49,659 nucleotides of DNA from Bacteroidales bacterium (GCA_030695025.1 JAUYTX010000044.1:1-49659), one strand, 5' to 3'; positions 15,586-25,628 are shown, numbered from the stretch's first letter. The notes: a model not told the origin generated them from the sequence alone. Program-made: numbers and translations.

Positions 15586-18500
15586 TACGATTAGCCTGCT
15601 CTGCAGCTCTGTTGATGCTGCTTTTCATTACTTCTGCATACAGCCAGGGAGCCACAACAGGTACTCTTGAAGGAAGAGTAACTGATGAGGCTTCCGGGCC
15701 TGTTGCGGGGGTTTCAATTATTGCAGTACATCTGCCATCCGGTACAAGGTATGCTGCAACATCAAGAATTGACGGTACATATTCAATCCCGGGGATGAGG
15801 GTTGGCGGGCCTTACAGGCTAACAGTAAGTTATCTGGGCTATTACAATGCTCAGTCATCAGAATTGACTATTACAGTTGGAAATACAACCAGATATGACT
15901 TTACAATAAGTGAAAAAGCGACCGAGCTGCCTCCCGGTATTGTATGGGCAAGCAGGGGAGAATCGGCAACTATAATTAACAACAGAGATATTGTTTCGCT
16001 GCCATCAATCTCAAGATTAATTACGGACTTCACCAGATTGGTATCTCACTCCCGTGGCACATATTTTACCGGGAAAGACAACAGAATGAATTCGTTGACA
16101 ATTGATGGTTCTATCTTTGGAAACTCATTCGGTATAGCAGGTATGCCGGGAGAGAGAACAGGCGTTGCCCCCATCTCTTTTGAAGCCATAGAGCAGGTTG
16201 GAATTGCAATCGCTTCACCCGATGTGAGATACTCGGGATACACAGGAGCAGCGATAAACATGGTAACAAAAAGCGGAACAAATGACTTCAGGTCATCGGT
16301 TTATTACAGCTTAAGAAATGAATCCATGGTTGGTAAAAAGGCTGCAACTGCATCCTTCAGCACAGGGACTTTCAGATTCAATATGGGAGGCGTTAATATT
16401 TCAGGACCAATCATAAAGGACCGTCTCTTTTTCTTTGCCGCTCTCGAGGCTGAAGAGTATGTAAGGCCTGCAACTCTATTTATTTCCAATGACGGAACCC
16501 AGAATGCAGGAGGCAACATTACCAGGGTTCTAAAGCAGGATTTAATTCAGTTAAGATCCTTCTTGAAAGAGAACTTCGGTTACGAAACCGGAGATTGGGA
16601 GGGATATGACTTCACCACGAAAGCATTAAGATTTATTACAAAACTGGACTACAATCTAAATGACAGAAATAAAATCAGCATACGATACAACCAACTAAAC
16701 TCCTTATCTGACCAATTCATTGCAAACTCAGATGCGCTGGGATTTGGATATCGCAGAGGAAGCATAAGTTCTCTCAACTTTCAAAACTCAAACTATTCTC
16801 TGGTAGAAAACATCAAATCTGTAATCGCAGAGTGGAACAGCGCAATAAGCGAAAAGTATGTTAATAACCTGATTGTCGGATACAGGCACCACGATGAAAG
16901 CAGAAAAAATCCGGCCAAGCTGTTTCCAATGGTAGACATTCTTAAAGATGGTGTAACCTATACAACCTTTGGAACAGAGCCATTTTCTCCATATAACGGT
17001 CTCACTTACGGCACTTTTCAGCTGCAGAATAATTTAAATATCTACCTTAAAGGGCACTCAATAGTAGCAGGATTCAACCTGGAGCGCTTCACATCAAGCG
17101 ACAGCTTCTTCCCGGCAGCACAAAGTATCTATGTTTACAACTCCCTCGATGAGTTTTATGCAGACGCTAACGGTTACCTTGCCAACCCCGACAGGACAAC
17201 ATCCAATGTAAATCTAAAAAGATTTCAGTACCAATACTCCAATATTCCCGGATTTGAAAAACCGGTTCAGGAGCTCAAAGTGTTGTATACCGGAATCTAT
17301 CTTCAGGATAAATGGTCTCTTACTCCAGAAATCAAACTCACCTTTGGCCTCAGAATGGATATTCCTCTTTTTGAAAAAACAGGCTATAGGAATACTGAGG
17401 CAGAGCAGCTGACCTTCAGGGATGAACACGGGATGGATGTCAAATATGCTACAGATAAACTCCCTAATCCAAACCCACTTTTCTCCCCAAGATTTGGCGT
17501 TGAGTGGGATGTTTTTGGTAATGATTTATTTAAGGTACGAGGAGGAAGCGGGATATTTACCGGACAACCTCCATATGTGCTAATATCAAATCAAATAGGA
17601 AATAACGGAATATTAACCGGTTTTGAATGGATGGATGGTTCTCCCAATTTCCCGCTTTACAACCGGCCCTTCAGTCCCGTTACAGACAGATATAAACCCG
17701 CTAATGTAAACGGTGCTCCGGCTTTCAGGTATAGTCTGGCATTAACAGACCCGCAATTTAAGTTTCCGCAGATCTTTAGAAACAATATCTCCGTTACCGG
17801 CCGGCTCCCCCTTGACATTGTTGCCAATATTGAATTCATTTATGACAAAGAGATTAACGGAATAACAAACATAAATGTCAATCTGCCCGCTGCAAACAGC
17901 ACCTTCAAAGGCCCGGATAACAGAGCCCGTTACACTGCCGGAAGCAGAATACACTCAAAAATCTCAAATGCAATTGTTCTTAAAAACAGTAAAGAGGGGT
18001 ACTCACGCAATTTTGCGCTTACACTTGAAAAAAGCATAAACAACCTATATTTTTGGAAAGCAGGTTACTCTTTCGGACAAACCAAAAATCTAATGGATAT
18101 CGGCACCGTAGCATACAGCACATGGAGCTACAACCCTCACCACTCTGACCCTAACAATCCACAACCCGGTATCTCGATTTACTCACCCGGGCATCGCTAT
18201 TTTGGAGCACTTTCAATGAAAATTAAGAGCTTTGGATTTGGACCGGCAATGCTCTCTCTTTTCTTTGATTCATACACCGGAGGGCGTCAAAGTTATGTTA
18301 TTTCAGGGGACCTAAACGGAGATGGTGCAAACAGCAATGACCTCATATATGTGCCAAAAAATCAGTCAGAGATGGATTTTGCAGAGTACACATCAGGAAA
18401 CCGCACTTATACAGTCGCTGAGCAGAAAGTAGCCTGGGATAACTACATTAATAACGATAAATACCTAAGCAAACGCCGCGGTATGTATGCCGAGAGAAAC

Positions 18501-18863
18501 GGGGTTGCATTACCAATGATTTCACGACTTGACCTGAGCCTTTCCCAGCAAATTAAATTGCCCTTATCTGGTAAAGAGAACAGAATCACAGCCAGAGTTG
18601 ACATCCTTAACCTTACCAACCTGATTAACCGGAACTGGGGCGTTAGCAAGACCCTTGTTACTACCCAACCGCTTATCCTCAATGGAACTGTTGCACATGA
18701 TGGAGGAGTTAAGCCCGTTTACACCCTTCGGGCAGTTAATAACCAGCTTATTGACAAATCTTTTATCACCACCGCCACCATCAACGACGTCTTCCGCCTT
18801 CAGTTTTCTATAAGGTGGGATCTTGGGTTGAGCAGGCAAAAGATATCGTCTAAGAATTATTAG
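15582..18863 (+). CDS. Oar-like TonB-dependent receptor
   Basis: A 1093-residue outer membrane protein. A signal peptide (ending SAYSQG) precedes a carboxypeptidase-regulatory-like domain (about 25-110; GTLEGRVTDEASGPVAGVSI, GTYSIPGMRVGGPYRL), a plug-like region with DNRMNSLTIDG and GYTGAAINMVTKSGTN, and a long beta-barrel with the repeated aromatic/acidic strands of Oar-type receptors. It ends in a C-terminal strand of alternating hydrophobic residues with an aromatic (FSIRWDLGL). No SusD-type partner follows. It is the last gene of the phosphorelay/ABC operon and overlaps the permuted binding protein by four bases, so it may import the same ligand across the outer membrane. Confidence 0.92.
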   Translation: MIRLACSAALLMLLFITSAYSQGATTGTLEGRVTDEASGPVAGVSIIAVHLPSGTRYAATSRIDGTYSIPGMRVGGPYRLTVSYLGYYNAQSSELTITVGNTTRYDFTISEKATELPPGIVWASRGESATIINNRDIVSLPSISRLITDFTRLVSHSRGTYFTGKDNRMNSLTIDGSIFGNSFGIAGMPGERTGVAPISFEAIEQVGIAIASPDVRYSGYTGAAINMVTKSGTNDFRSSVYYSLRNESMVGKKAATASFSTGTFRFNMGGVNISGPIIKDRLFFFAALEAEEYVRPATLFISNDGTQNAGGNITRVLKQDLIQLRSFLKENFGYETGDWEGYDFTTKALRFITKLDYNLNDRNKISIRYNQLNSLSDQFIANSDALGFGYRRGSISSLNFQNSNYSLVENIKSVIAEWNSAISEKYVNNLIVGYRHHDESRKNPAKLFPMVDILKDGVTYTTFGTEPFSPYNGLTYGTFQLQNNLNIYLKGHSIVAGFNLERFTSSDSFFPAAQSIYVYNSLDEFYADANGYLANPDRTTSNVNLKRFQYQYSNIPGFEKPVQELKVLYTGIYLQDKWSLTPEIKLTFGLRMDIPLFEKTGYRNTEAEQLTFRDEHGMDVKYATDKLPNPNPLFSPRFGVEWDVFGNDLFKVRGGSGIFTGQPPYVLISNQIGNNGILTGFEWMDGSPNFPLYNRPFSPVTDRYKPANVNGAPAFRYSLALTDPQFKFPQIFRNNISVTGRLPLDIVANIEFIYDKEINGITNINVNLPAANSTFKGPDNRARYTAGSRIHSKISNAIVLKNSKEGYSRNFALTLEKSINNLYFWKAGYSFGQTKNLMDIGTVAYSTWSYNPHHSDPNNPQPGISIYSPGHRYFGALSMKIKSFGFGPAMLSLFFDSYTGGRQSYVISGDLNGDGANSNDLIYVPKNQSEMDFAEYTSGNRTYTVAEQKVAWDNYINNDKYLSKRRGMYAERNGVALPMISRLDLSLSQQIKLPLSGKENRITARVDILNLTNLINRNWGVSKTLVTTQPLILNGTVAHDGGVKPVYTLRAVNNQLIDKSFITTATINDVFRLQFSIRWDLGLSRQKISSKNY

Positions 18864-18875
18864 TTTTAATTTTTA

Positions 18876-18883
18876 TACCTTTG
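18876..18883 (+). promoter_or_regulatory. Putative -7 promoter box for the metal efflux operon
   Basis: TACCTTTG matches TAnnTTTG and ends 20 bases before the GTG start at 18904, just after the TonB receptor stop. This separates the efflux genes from the upstream operon. Confidence 0.55.
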
Positions 18884-18903
18884 TACACTTCTGTAGATAA
18901 TTT

Positions 18904-19386
18904 GTGAAAAAAGCCATATACATAAGTTTTTTGATATTTTCCAACATAATTATGTTGGCACACGCAGCTGTTCCTCATCACCATCACAATGGATTAGTAG
19001 TGGCTCTGCTTGAAACGGATTATGAGAATAAACATCAGCATGGCCATCAGCATCAGCATAACCATGACCATAAGCATCAGCATAACCATGACTATGAGCG
19101 TCAACATCAACATGCTACAAATCCCCATAATCACGACAATAATGGCACATCAGAACAGTGTGCGCTTAATGAAGTTTTCACCCGTTCAGACAATGATCTA
19201 AAAATACGTCTTTCTGAAAGGTATGATTATAAATCGACCCAGTTCTTTGTATTAAAAAATGATATAATCAAGTTTGTTTTTTTAAGTGAGGGCGGTTTAC
19301 CGTTCAGGCAAAAACCATATTTTAAATTATATCCTCCAAATTTCTCTTACGGCTCTACAGGATTGAGAGCACCTCCAGTTTGTTAA
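18904..19386 (+). CDS. Histidine-rich exported protein, metal-efflux associated
   Basis: A 160-residue protein with a signal peptide ending near LAHAAVP, then HHHH and a run of some 60 residues made mostly of His, Gln, Asn and Asp (KHQHGHQHQHNHDHKHQHNH and similar), encoded by an imperfect cat/cag repeat. The C-terminal part is hydrophobic-aromatic and resembles the short His-rich proteins (DUF6769-like) found beside Cus/Czc systems in Bacteroidota. It probably buffers or delivers divalent or monovalent metal in the periplasm. GTG is used as the start, 20 bases after a -7 box. Metal identity cannot be told. Confidence 0.75.
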   Translation: MKKAIYISFLIFSNIIMLAHAAVPHHHHNGLVVALLETDYENKHQHGHQHQHNHDHKHQHNHDYERQHQHATNPHNHDNNGTSEQCALNEVFTRSDNDLKIRLSERYDYKSTQFFVLKNDIIKFVFLSEGGLPFRQKPYFKLYPPNFSYGSTGLRAPPVC

Positions 19387-19503
19387 TTCTAAAATTTCTG
19401 TTATAAAGACAGCAAATGAACTTGTTTAATACAGTCCATTGCTCTCTTGTGTATGCATTAAATAACCTAAAAGATAGGGAATTAACAAATAAAATTATAA
19501 AAA

Positions 19504-19767
19504 ATGAAAACTTTTAAAATATCAGCAATCCTAATATCTGCATTTATCATTCTAAGTCTTAACTCTTGTAACAACTCTTCAAATAAAAATCAACCTGAGG
19601 GCACACATGTTCATGATGATGGTTCTGTGCACGAATCACATACTGACGAAACTAAAAGCACCACGCCACAAGAAAGCTTCCAAGTTGAAGCAGACACAAC
19701 GGTTACGCAACCAGAAAAAAAAGATGACCATGGGCATGACCACTCTGACCCAAACCACAAACACTAG
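19504..19767 (+). CDS. Small His-rich lipoprotein
   Basis: An 87-residue lipoprotein (lipobox LNSC). The mature part is strongly hydrophilic with His/Asp clusters, THVHDDGSVHESH near the front and DDHGHDHSDPNHKH at the very end. Such tails are probable metal-binding sites. It lies 13 bases before the membrane fusion protein gene and is part of the efflux operon. No fold is recognisable. Confidence 0.75.
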   Translation: MKTFKISAILISAFIILSLNSCNNSSNKNQPEGTHVHDDGSVHESHTDETKSTTPQESFQVEADTTVTQPEKKDDHGHDHSDPNHKH

Positions 19768-19780
19768 TAGCTGAGTTAAT

Positions 19781-21286
19781 ATGAAAATTGTTAATTTATT
19801 TGTGGCGTTGCTTTTAGCAGCCGCCATAACATCCTGTGGCAATAAGCAAACCGCCGCGGCCGAGGATCACCCTCACGATGAAAACCTTCAACTTACAGCA
19901 TACAGTGAAACATTTGAAGTGTATGCCGAAGCTAAACCATTTGTAGCCGGACAAGAAAGTAATATTCTAGCTCATTTCTCTTTCCTAAAAAATTTTAAAC
20001 CAATTACAGAAGGGAGGATTACAGTAAGTCTAATAGTTGGTGCTGAAGGTATCCGGCAAACACTTGAAAAGCCATTACGTACAGGCATATATGAATTCTT
20101 TTTAACCCCCGCCACTGCCGGAGTAGGAAAAATGATTTTCGACATTGAGACTCCAGATATGAAATCACAGATTGTTGTCCATAATTTGAGAGTTTTTACT
20201 GAGGTGCATGATGCACAACATTTTGCTGCTGGTGCGATTGCCTCCGCTAACAATGGCGCTGTTTTCACCAAAGAGCAAAGTTGGAAGCTGGATTTTGCAA
20301 CGGAAGAGGTCCATTTGGAGCCCTTTGGCCAAGTGATTCATACTGTAGCACAGATAATGCCATCGCAGGGAGATCAAAGGGTGGTTGTTGCAAGGGCTGG
20401 AGGGATAATATCTTTTCCCGCTCAGGAAATAGTGGAAGGGAAAAATGTAAACGAAGGAGAGCAGCTATTCTCAGTGAAAAGCGACGGTATGGCAGATAAC
20501 AACCTCTCTGTGCGCTTGAGTGAAGTAACTTCGGAATACAACAGAGCTAAAGCTGAGTATGAACGTAAAAAGGATTTGGCCAAGGATAATATCGTTTCAC
20601 AAAGCGATCTTTTAAAGGCGCAAACCGAGTATACTAATGCCAAAGCTGTATACAGCAACCTTAGTTCAAATTTTAATATGGGCAAGCAGACAATCACTTC
20701 ACCCATAAGAGGCTATATCACACAAATTCTGGTTAGTAATGGTCAATATGTTGAGACAGGTGAGCCTGTTGCAATTGTTTCCCGAAATATTGATTTGTTT
20801 GTAAAAGCTGAATTACAGCCCAAATATTACCCATTATTGAACAGTATTGTATCTGCAACCTTTGTTAACACCGGCAGCAACTTAAGATATACCCTTGAAG
20901 AGTTGGACGGGAGGGTAGTCTCTTTCGGCAAATCATCAGACCTTTCCAATCCCCTTATCCCTGTTTTTTTTAAAGTGAAAAACAATGTGGGATTACTTCC
21001 CGGAAGCTTTATAGATGTATTTATAAAAACACGAACTAACAATTTGGCAAAAACTGTTTCCAACGAAGCTATTATTGAAGAGATGGGGAGCTATTTTGTT
21101 TACATTCAGATTACTCCTGAGTTTTTTGAAAAAAGGTTGGTTCGTAAAGGAGTAACAGATGGGTTTCGTACTGAAATACTGGATGGAGTTTCTGCTGGAG
21201 AGAGGTTTGTCAGCAAGGGTGCAATTTTGGTTAAGCTTGCACAAGCATCGGGTGCCCTGGATGCACATTCGGGTCATGTACATTAA
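19781..21286 (+). CDS. Heavy-metal RND efflux periplasmic adaptor (CusB/CzcB-like)
   Basis: A 501-residue lipoprotein (lipobox ITSC). After the lipid anchor comes an extra beta-rich domain (about 40-150; AHFSFLKNFKPITEGRITV, TPATAGVGKMIFDIET). Next come the adaptor parts: a beta-barrel strand region, a helical hairpin (LSEVTSEYNRAKAEYERKK through LLKAQTEYTNAKAVYSNL), the lipoyl-like ITSPIRGYITQILVSNGQYVETGEPVAIV, and the membrane-proximal domain up to the His-containing end DAHSGHVH. It links the inner membrane pump to the outer membrane channel encoded downstream. The gap to the pump gene is 12 bases. Confidence 0.92.
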   Translation: MKIVNLFVALLLAAAITSCGNKQTAAAEDHPHDENLQLTAYSETFEVYAEAKPFVAGQESNILAHFSFLKNFKPITEGRITVSLIVGAEGIRQTLEKPLRTGIYEFFLTPATAGVGKMIFDIETPDMKSQIVVHNLRVFTEVHDAQHFAAGAIASANNGAVFTKEQSWKLDFATEEVHLEPFGQVIHTVAQIMPSQGDQRVVVARAGGIISFPAQEIVEGKNVNEGEQLFSVKSDGMADNNLSVRLSEVTSEYNRAKAEYERKKDLAKDNIVSQSDLLKAQTEYTNAKAVYSNLSSNFNMGKQTITSPIRGYITQILVSNGQYVETGEPVAIVSRNIDLFVKAELQPKYYPLLNSIVSATFVNTGSNLRYTLEELDGRVVSFGKSSDLSNPLIPVFFKVKNNVGLLPGSFIDVFIKTRTNNLAKTVSNEAIIEEMGSYFVYIQITPEFFEKRLVRKGVTDGFRTEILDGVSAGERFVSKGAILVKLAQASGALDAHSGHVH

Positions 21287-21298
21287 TAGCAATATGTT

Positions 21299-24200
21299 AT
21301 GTTGAACAATATCATAAAATTCTCGCTCGAGAATAAGCTCTTCATATTGCTTGGTGCAGTATTGCTTATTGTAGGCGGAACATACACATTCCAAAAAATG
21401 GATGTGGATGTATTCCCTGATCTGACAGCCCCGACAGTAGTTGTAATGACTGACGCTCATAGTATGGCTACTGAAGAGGTAGAACGCCTAGTCTCTTTTC
21501 CTATAGAAACAGCAGTGAATGGTGCTACGGATGTACGTAGAGTGCGCTCTGCATCTTTGCAGGGATATTCATTTGTCTGGGTAGAGTTTGATTGGGGTAC
21601 CGACATTTTTCAAGCCCGTCAGATAGTCAGCGAAAAGATGGTTACACTTACGGGTTCTCTGCCTTCTGGTATATCTCCTATACTAGCTCCTCAATCAAGC
21701 ATTATGGGAGAGATTCTTTTTGTTGGACTGCAATCCGATTCAACTTCTATGATGGAGCTACGCACACTAGCAGATTGGGTAGTAAAACCAGCAATATTGG
21801 CTACGGGCGGAGTGTCACAAGTGACCATTATCGGGGGTGACTACAAACAATACCAGATTCTTGCAGACCCTGTTAAGATGAACGCCTATGGGGTAACAAT
21901 GAATGAACTTGAGATTATTGGAAAAACGTTAAGTACAAATTCCACCGGAGGTGTTGTCAGAGATTATGGAAACGAGTATTCCCTTCGTGGAATGGCTCGT
22001 ACCAATGACCTGGATGAGATGGGCAGAACATATCTGAAAACCAGAAATGGGAAGCCGGTAGTATTATCTGATGTTGCAGAGATTGAAATTGGAACTCCTG
22101 TTAAAATGGGCCATGCTTCTCAAAATGCAAAACCTTCGGTAATATTGGCTATCTCTAAACAGCCCAACATAAACACACTCAATGTTACTGAGCGGATAGA
22201 GCAAAATTTGGCAGAAATTCAAAAGACTTTTCCAGCCGATGTTAGAATGGATACCAAAATTTTTCGTCAGGCTGATTTTATTGAAGCATCTGTTAATAAT
22301 GTTGGACTTGCATTGATGGAAGGAGCAATATTTGTGGTTATAATACTGTTTTTATTTCTGGCGAGTTTCCGCACAACAATTATTTCAGTAATCGCTATTC
22401 CGTTATCGCTTTTGGGAACCATTATTGTCCTGTATTTTCTTGGTATGAACATCAATACCATGACATTAGGAGGTATGTGTATAGCGATAGGATCTTTGGT
22501 AGACGATGCTATTGTTGATGTGGAAAATGTATATAAACGATTGCGCCAAAATCATTTAAAACCGAAAGAGGATCGAGAATCAGCATTAACAATAGTGTTT
22601 AACGCTTCGAGTGAGGTACGTATGCCAATCATAAACTCTACGCTCATTATTATTGCTAGTTTCACTCCATTGTTTTTTCTTTCAGGCATGGAGGGACGTA
22701 TGCTCGTTCCGCTGGGTATAGCGTTTATTGTTGCACTAAGTATGTCAACTGTAGTGGCACTTACTGTTACCCCTTTATTATGTCAAATGATGCTCTCCAG
22801 CGACAAGTATCTCAACAAGAAAAAGAGAGATAGTTGGTTAACACGCAATCTTTCAGGGAATTATCAAATATCGCTTGGATGGGTATTGTCTAATAAAAAG
22901 AAGGTGCTTTTCCCAACTATCGCTATTCTTATTGTGGCAATTGTATTATTCCTGAGAATGGGACAAAGCTTCTTGCCTGAATTTAACGAAGGTTCACTTA
23001 CAATTTCTGCAGTAACTAAACCTGGTGTTACCCTTAATGAAAGCAATCGTTTAGGAAATCTGATTGAAACAGAACTGTTAACCATCTCTGAAGTTACAAG
23101 TACCGCAAGACGTACCGGGCGTGGGGAGTTGGATGAGCACTCTCAGTCAACCAATAGCGCTGAAATTGATGTAAACTTTAAGCTCGATAAGCGAAGCAGA
23201 GAGGTTTTTATGAATGATGTAAGGCACAAACTGGGAGAAATTCCCGGAATTGCTGTTACTGTCGGACAACCACTTGGGCATCGAATTGACCATATGCTTT
23301 CGGGCACAAGGGCAAATATTGCAATAAAGCTCTTTGGAACTGATTTGAGCCAAATGTTTATGATAGCTAATCAGGTTAAAAGCTCTGTTGATGGTATTGA
23401 AGGGTTAGTAGATGTGGCTGTTGAACAGCAAACCGAAACTCCGGAACTACAAGTCAGAGCTAACCGAGGAAAGCTTGCCCGCTATGGAATTACAATAGAA
23501 GACTTTAATAAGTTTATCGAACTCGCATTTGCAGGAGAAAAGTTGTCAGAGATTTATGAAGGCCAACGCAGCTTTGATTTAGTACTGCGCCTGAATAAAA
23601 ACTATACAGAGAATATTGAACAAATAAAATCTGCACTGATTGATACAGAGAACGGTAAAAAAGTGCCGCTGGAAGAGGTTGCCGAAATTGTCTCTGTTGG
23701 AGGCCCTAACTCAATTAGCCGAGAAAATGTGCAACGAAAAATTGTTATTTCGGCTAATGTCGCAGGTCGGGATTTGACAGGAGTAGTAGCGGATATAAAG
23801 AAGAGCATAGAAGAAAGCATTAAACTTCCTGAAGGGTACCGTATTGAGTACGGCGGACAATTCGAGAGTGCCCAAAATGCATCTAGAATACTGTTCTTAA
23901 CCTCAATTTTGGCAATTTGTGTAATATTCCTATTGCTTTATGGTGAATTTAAAAATGCCACACTCTCTGCCATTGTTTTGTTAAATCTGCCATTGGCCTT
24001 AATTGGAGGAGTATTTGCTGTATATTTTACATCGGGCATTGTGAGCATTCCCTCTATCATAGGCTTCATTACACTATTCGGGATTGCTACCAGAAATGGA
24101 ATCTTGTTAATTTCTAAGTATCAAAATATGCAATATGAGAATGTGCCTCTATATAAAGCAGTTAGGTTAGGTTCCCTTGATAGACTTAATCCAATAATTA

Positions 24201-24397
24201 TGACTGCCCTTACATCGGCATTAGCATTAATACCGTTGGTATTAAATGGCGATAAATCTGGTAATGAAATTCAAAGTCCTATGGCAGTTGTTGTATTGGG
24301 AGGACTTTTAACATCTACCCTTCTCAATATATATATCGTGCCCATCGTTTATGAAATGCTTCAAAACAGAAGATTAAAGAAAGAAGAGCTATTATGA
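21299..24397 (+). CDS. Heavy-metal efflux RND pump (CusA/CzcA family)
   Basis: A 1032-residue inner membrane RND transporter with 12 predicted helices and two large periplasmic loops. Signatures include MDVDVFPDLTAPTVVVMT near the start, SSIMGEILFVGLQ, the TM4 region GGMCIAIGSLVDDAIVDVENV (acidic residues near 401-408) and the second-half GFITLFGIATRNGILLISKYQ. Length and motifs fit the HME family that expels Cu, Ag, Zn, Co or Cd using the proton gradient. The precise metal is not evident; the His-rich partners fit Zn or Cu. It overlaps the outer membrane gene by four bases (ATGA). Confidence 0.95.
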   Translation: MLNNIIKFSLENKLFILLGAVLLIVGGTYTFQKMDVDVFPDLTAPTVVVMTDAHSMATEEVERLVSFPIETAVNGATDVRRVRSASLQGYSFVWVEFDWGTDIFQARQIVSEKMVTLTGSLPSGISPILAPQSSIMGEILFVGLQSDSTSMMELRTLADWVVKPAILATGGVSQVTIIGGDYKQYQILADPVKMNAYGVTMNELEIIGKTLSTNSTGGVVRDYGNEYSLRGMARTNDLDEMGRTYLKTRNGKPVVLSDVAEIEIGTPVKMGHASQNAKPSVILAISKQPNINTLNVTERIEQNLAEIQKTFPADVRMDTKIFRQADFIEASVNNVGLALMEGAIFVVIILFLFLASFRTTIISVIAIPLSLLGTIIVLYFLGMNINTMTLGGMCIAIGSLVDDAIVDVENVYKRLRQNHLKPKEDRESALTIVFNASSEVRMPIINSTLIIIASFTPLFFLSGMEGRMLVPLGIAFIVALSMSTVVALTVTPLLCQMMLSSDKYLNKKKRDSWLTRNLSGNYQISLGWVLSNKKKVLFPTIAILIVAIVLFLRMGQSFLPEFNEGSLTISAVTKPGVTLNESNRLGNLIETELLTISEVTSTARRTGRGELDEHSQSTNSAEIDVNFKLDKRSREVFMNDVRHKLGEIPGIAVTVGQPLGHRIDHMLSGTRANIAIKLFGTDLSQMFMIANQVKSSVDGIEGLVDVAVEQQTETPELQVRANRGKLARYGITIEDFNKFIELAFAGEKLSEIYEGQRSFDLVLRLNKNYTENIEQIKSALIDTENGKKVPLEEVAEIVSVGGPNSISRENVQRKIVISANVAGRDLTGVVADIKKSIEESIKLPEGYRIEYGGQFESAQNASRILFLTSILAICVIFLLLYGEFKNATLSAIVLLNLPLALIGGVFAVYFTSGIVSIPSIIGFITLFGIATRNGILLISKYQNMQYENVPLYKAVRLGSLDRLNPIIMTALTSALALIPLVLNGDKSGNEIQSPMAVVVLGGLLTSTLLNIYIVPIVYEMLQNRRLKKEELL

Positions 24398-25572
24398 AAA
24401 AGATAATTTTAAGTTTATGGCTGATGGCTGTTGCGCTAATTGCAACAGCTCAAGGCAATTATGACCACATTCTGTCAGGGATTGAAGCAAATAGCACAAC
24501 CTTGCTGTCATTGCGAGAACAGATGGAGGCACAGAAACTCGAAAACCGCACCGGTATTTTTCCGTCAGATCCAGAAATTGAGTTTGCCTACCTGTGGGGA
24601 AATACTGCTGTAGCCGGTGACCGCACGGATTTTAAAATCTCACAGTCATTTGATTTTCCTACAGTTTACAGCCACAAGGAAAGAATTTCTAAGTTTAAAA
24701 ATACAAATACAGAGTTATTGTACAAGGCCGAAAGGATATCCTTACTCCTTCACGCAAAACAGCTTTGCATCCAACTGGTTTACTACAACGCACTAGCAAA
24801 AGAGGTTTATCAAAGGCTAGGTAACGCAGAACGTATTGCATCTGCCTTCAAAACTAAACTTGAAAAAGGGGATGCAAACATTATTGACAATAATAAAATT
24901 CAAATGAATGTTATTTCATTACAAAATGAGGCAACAGGAATTGAAACCGAGAGAACAATGCTCTTATCTGAACTTAAACGATTAAATGGCGGACAAGAGG
25001 TTGTTTTTGACCAAAGCAATTATTCCGATGGTATCTTACCTGACAATTTTGATGAGTGGTATTCACGGACTTTATCTCAAAGCCCTGTTTTGCAACACGC
25101 AAACACACAAATTTCAATCAGAGAAGAGGAGGTCCGCTTGAATAAAGCTCAGGGACTTCCAAAACTTTCTGCCGGATATATGAGTGAGCAACTTCTTGGA
25201 GAAAAATTTCAAGGAGTTACCGTAGGCCTCTCAATCCCGCTTTGGAGTAATAAAAACAGAGTGAGGCAGTCACAAGCGCAACTAGTTGCAAATCAATCAC
25301 TTCTAGCAGACTGCAAAGTTGCCTTCCAAACCAGATTGCAAGGCCTTTATGATAAAGCTGTTAAACTACAGCAATCGGCACTAAAGCACAGAATTGCCCT
25401 ATCCTCTTTTAACAACGAACTTTTGCTTAAAAAGGCATTGGATGCCGGAGAAATCTCACTGCTTATCTACCTAACTGAGTTAGAGTACTACTACCAGGCA
25501 TTCAGACAAGTTCTTGAAACAGAAAAGAATTTTGAGCTCACTTTAGCAGAACTTTTTGCAATGGAATTATAA
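24394..25572 (+). CDS. TolC-like outer membrane efflux protein (CusC/CzcC-like)
   Basis: A 392-residue exported protein (signal peptide ending ATAQG) of the outer membrane efflux factor family. It is rich in long amphipathic helices with the family pattern, for example NTQISIREEEVRLNKAQGLPKLSAGYM followed by GVTVGLSIPLWSNKNRVRQSQAQ. It is somewhat short for TolC but normal for CzcC types. It closes the efflux operon; 56 bases after its stop begins the operator of the BlaI/BlaR1-like pair. Confidence 0.9.
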   Translation: MKKIILSLWLMAVALIATAQGNYDHILSGIEANSTTLLSLREQMEAQKLENRTGIFPSDPEIEFAYLWGNTAVAGDRTDFKISQSFDFPTVYSHKERISKFKNTNTELLYKAERISLLLHAKQLCIQLVYYNALAKEVYQRLGNAERIASAFKTKLEKGDANIIDNNKIQMNVISLQNEATGIETERTMLLSELKRLNGGQEVVFDQSNYSDGILPDNFDEWYSRTLSQSPVLQHANTQISIREEEVRLNKAQGLPKLSAGYMSEQLLGEKFQGVTVGLSIPLWSNKNRVRQSQAQLVANQSLLADCKVAFQTRLQGLYDKAVKLQQSALKHRIALSSFNNELLLKKALDAGEISLLIYLTELEYYYQAFRQVLETEKNFELTLAELFAMEL

Positions 25573-25628
25573 TTTAGATTACCCTGTCTGTTCACTATAT
25601 TCAAAGGTGATTTTTATAAAATAAATTT

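Noticed and set aside
19010-19201. A second frame over the His-rich repeat, and CRISPR-like appearance of the cat/cag units
   Set aside because: The units are codon repeats inside a gene with a signal peptide, without equal spacers; the second frame is a by-product of the repeat.
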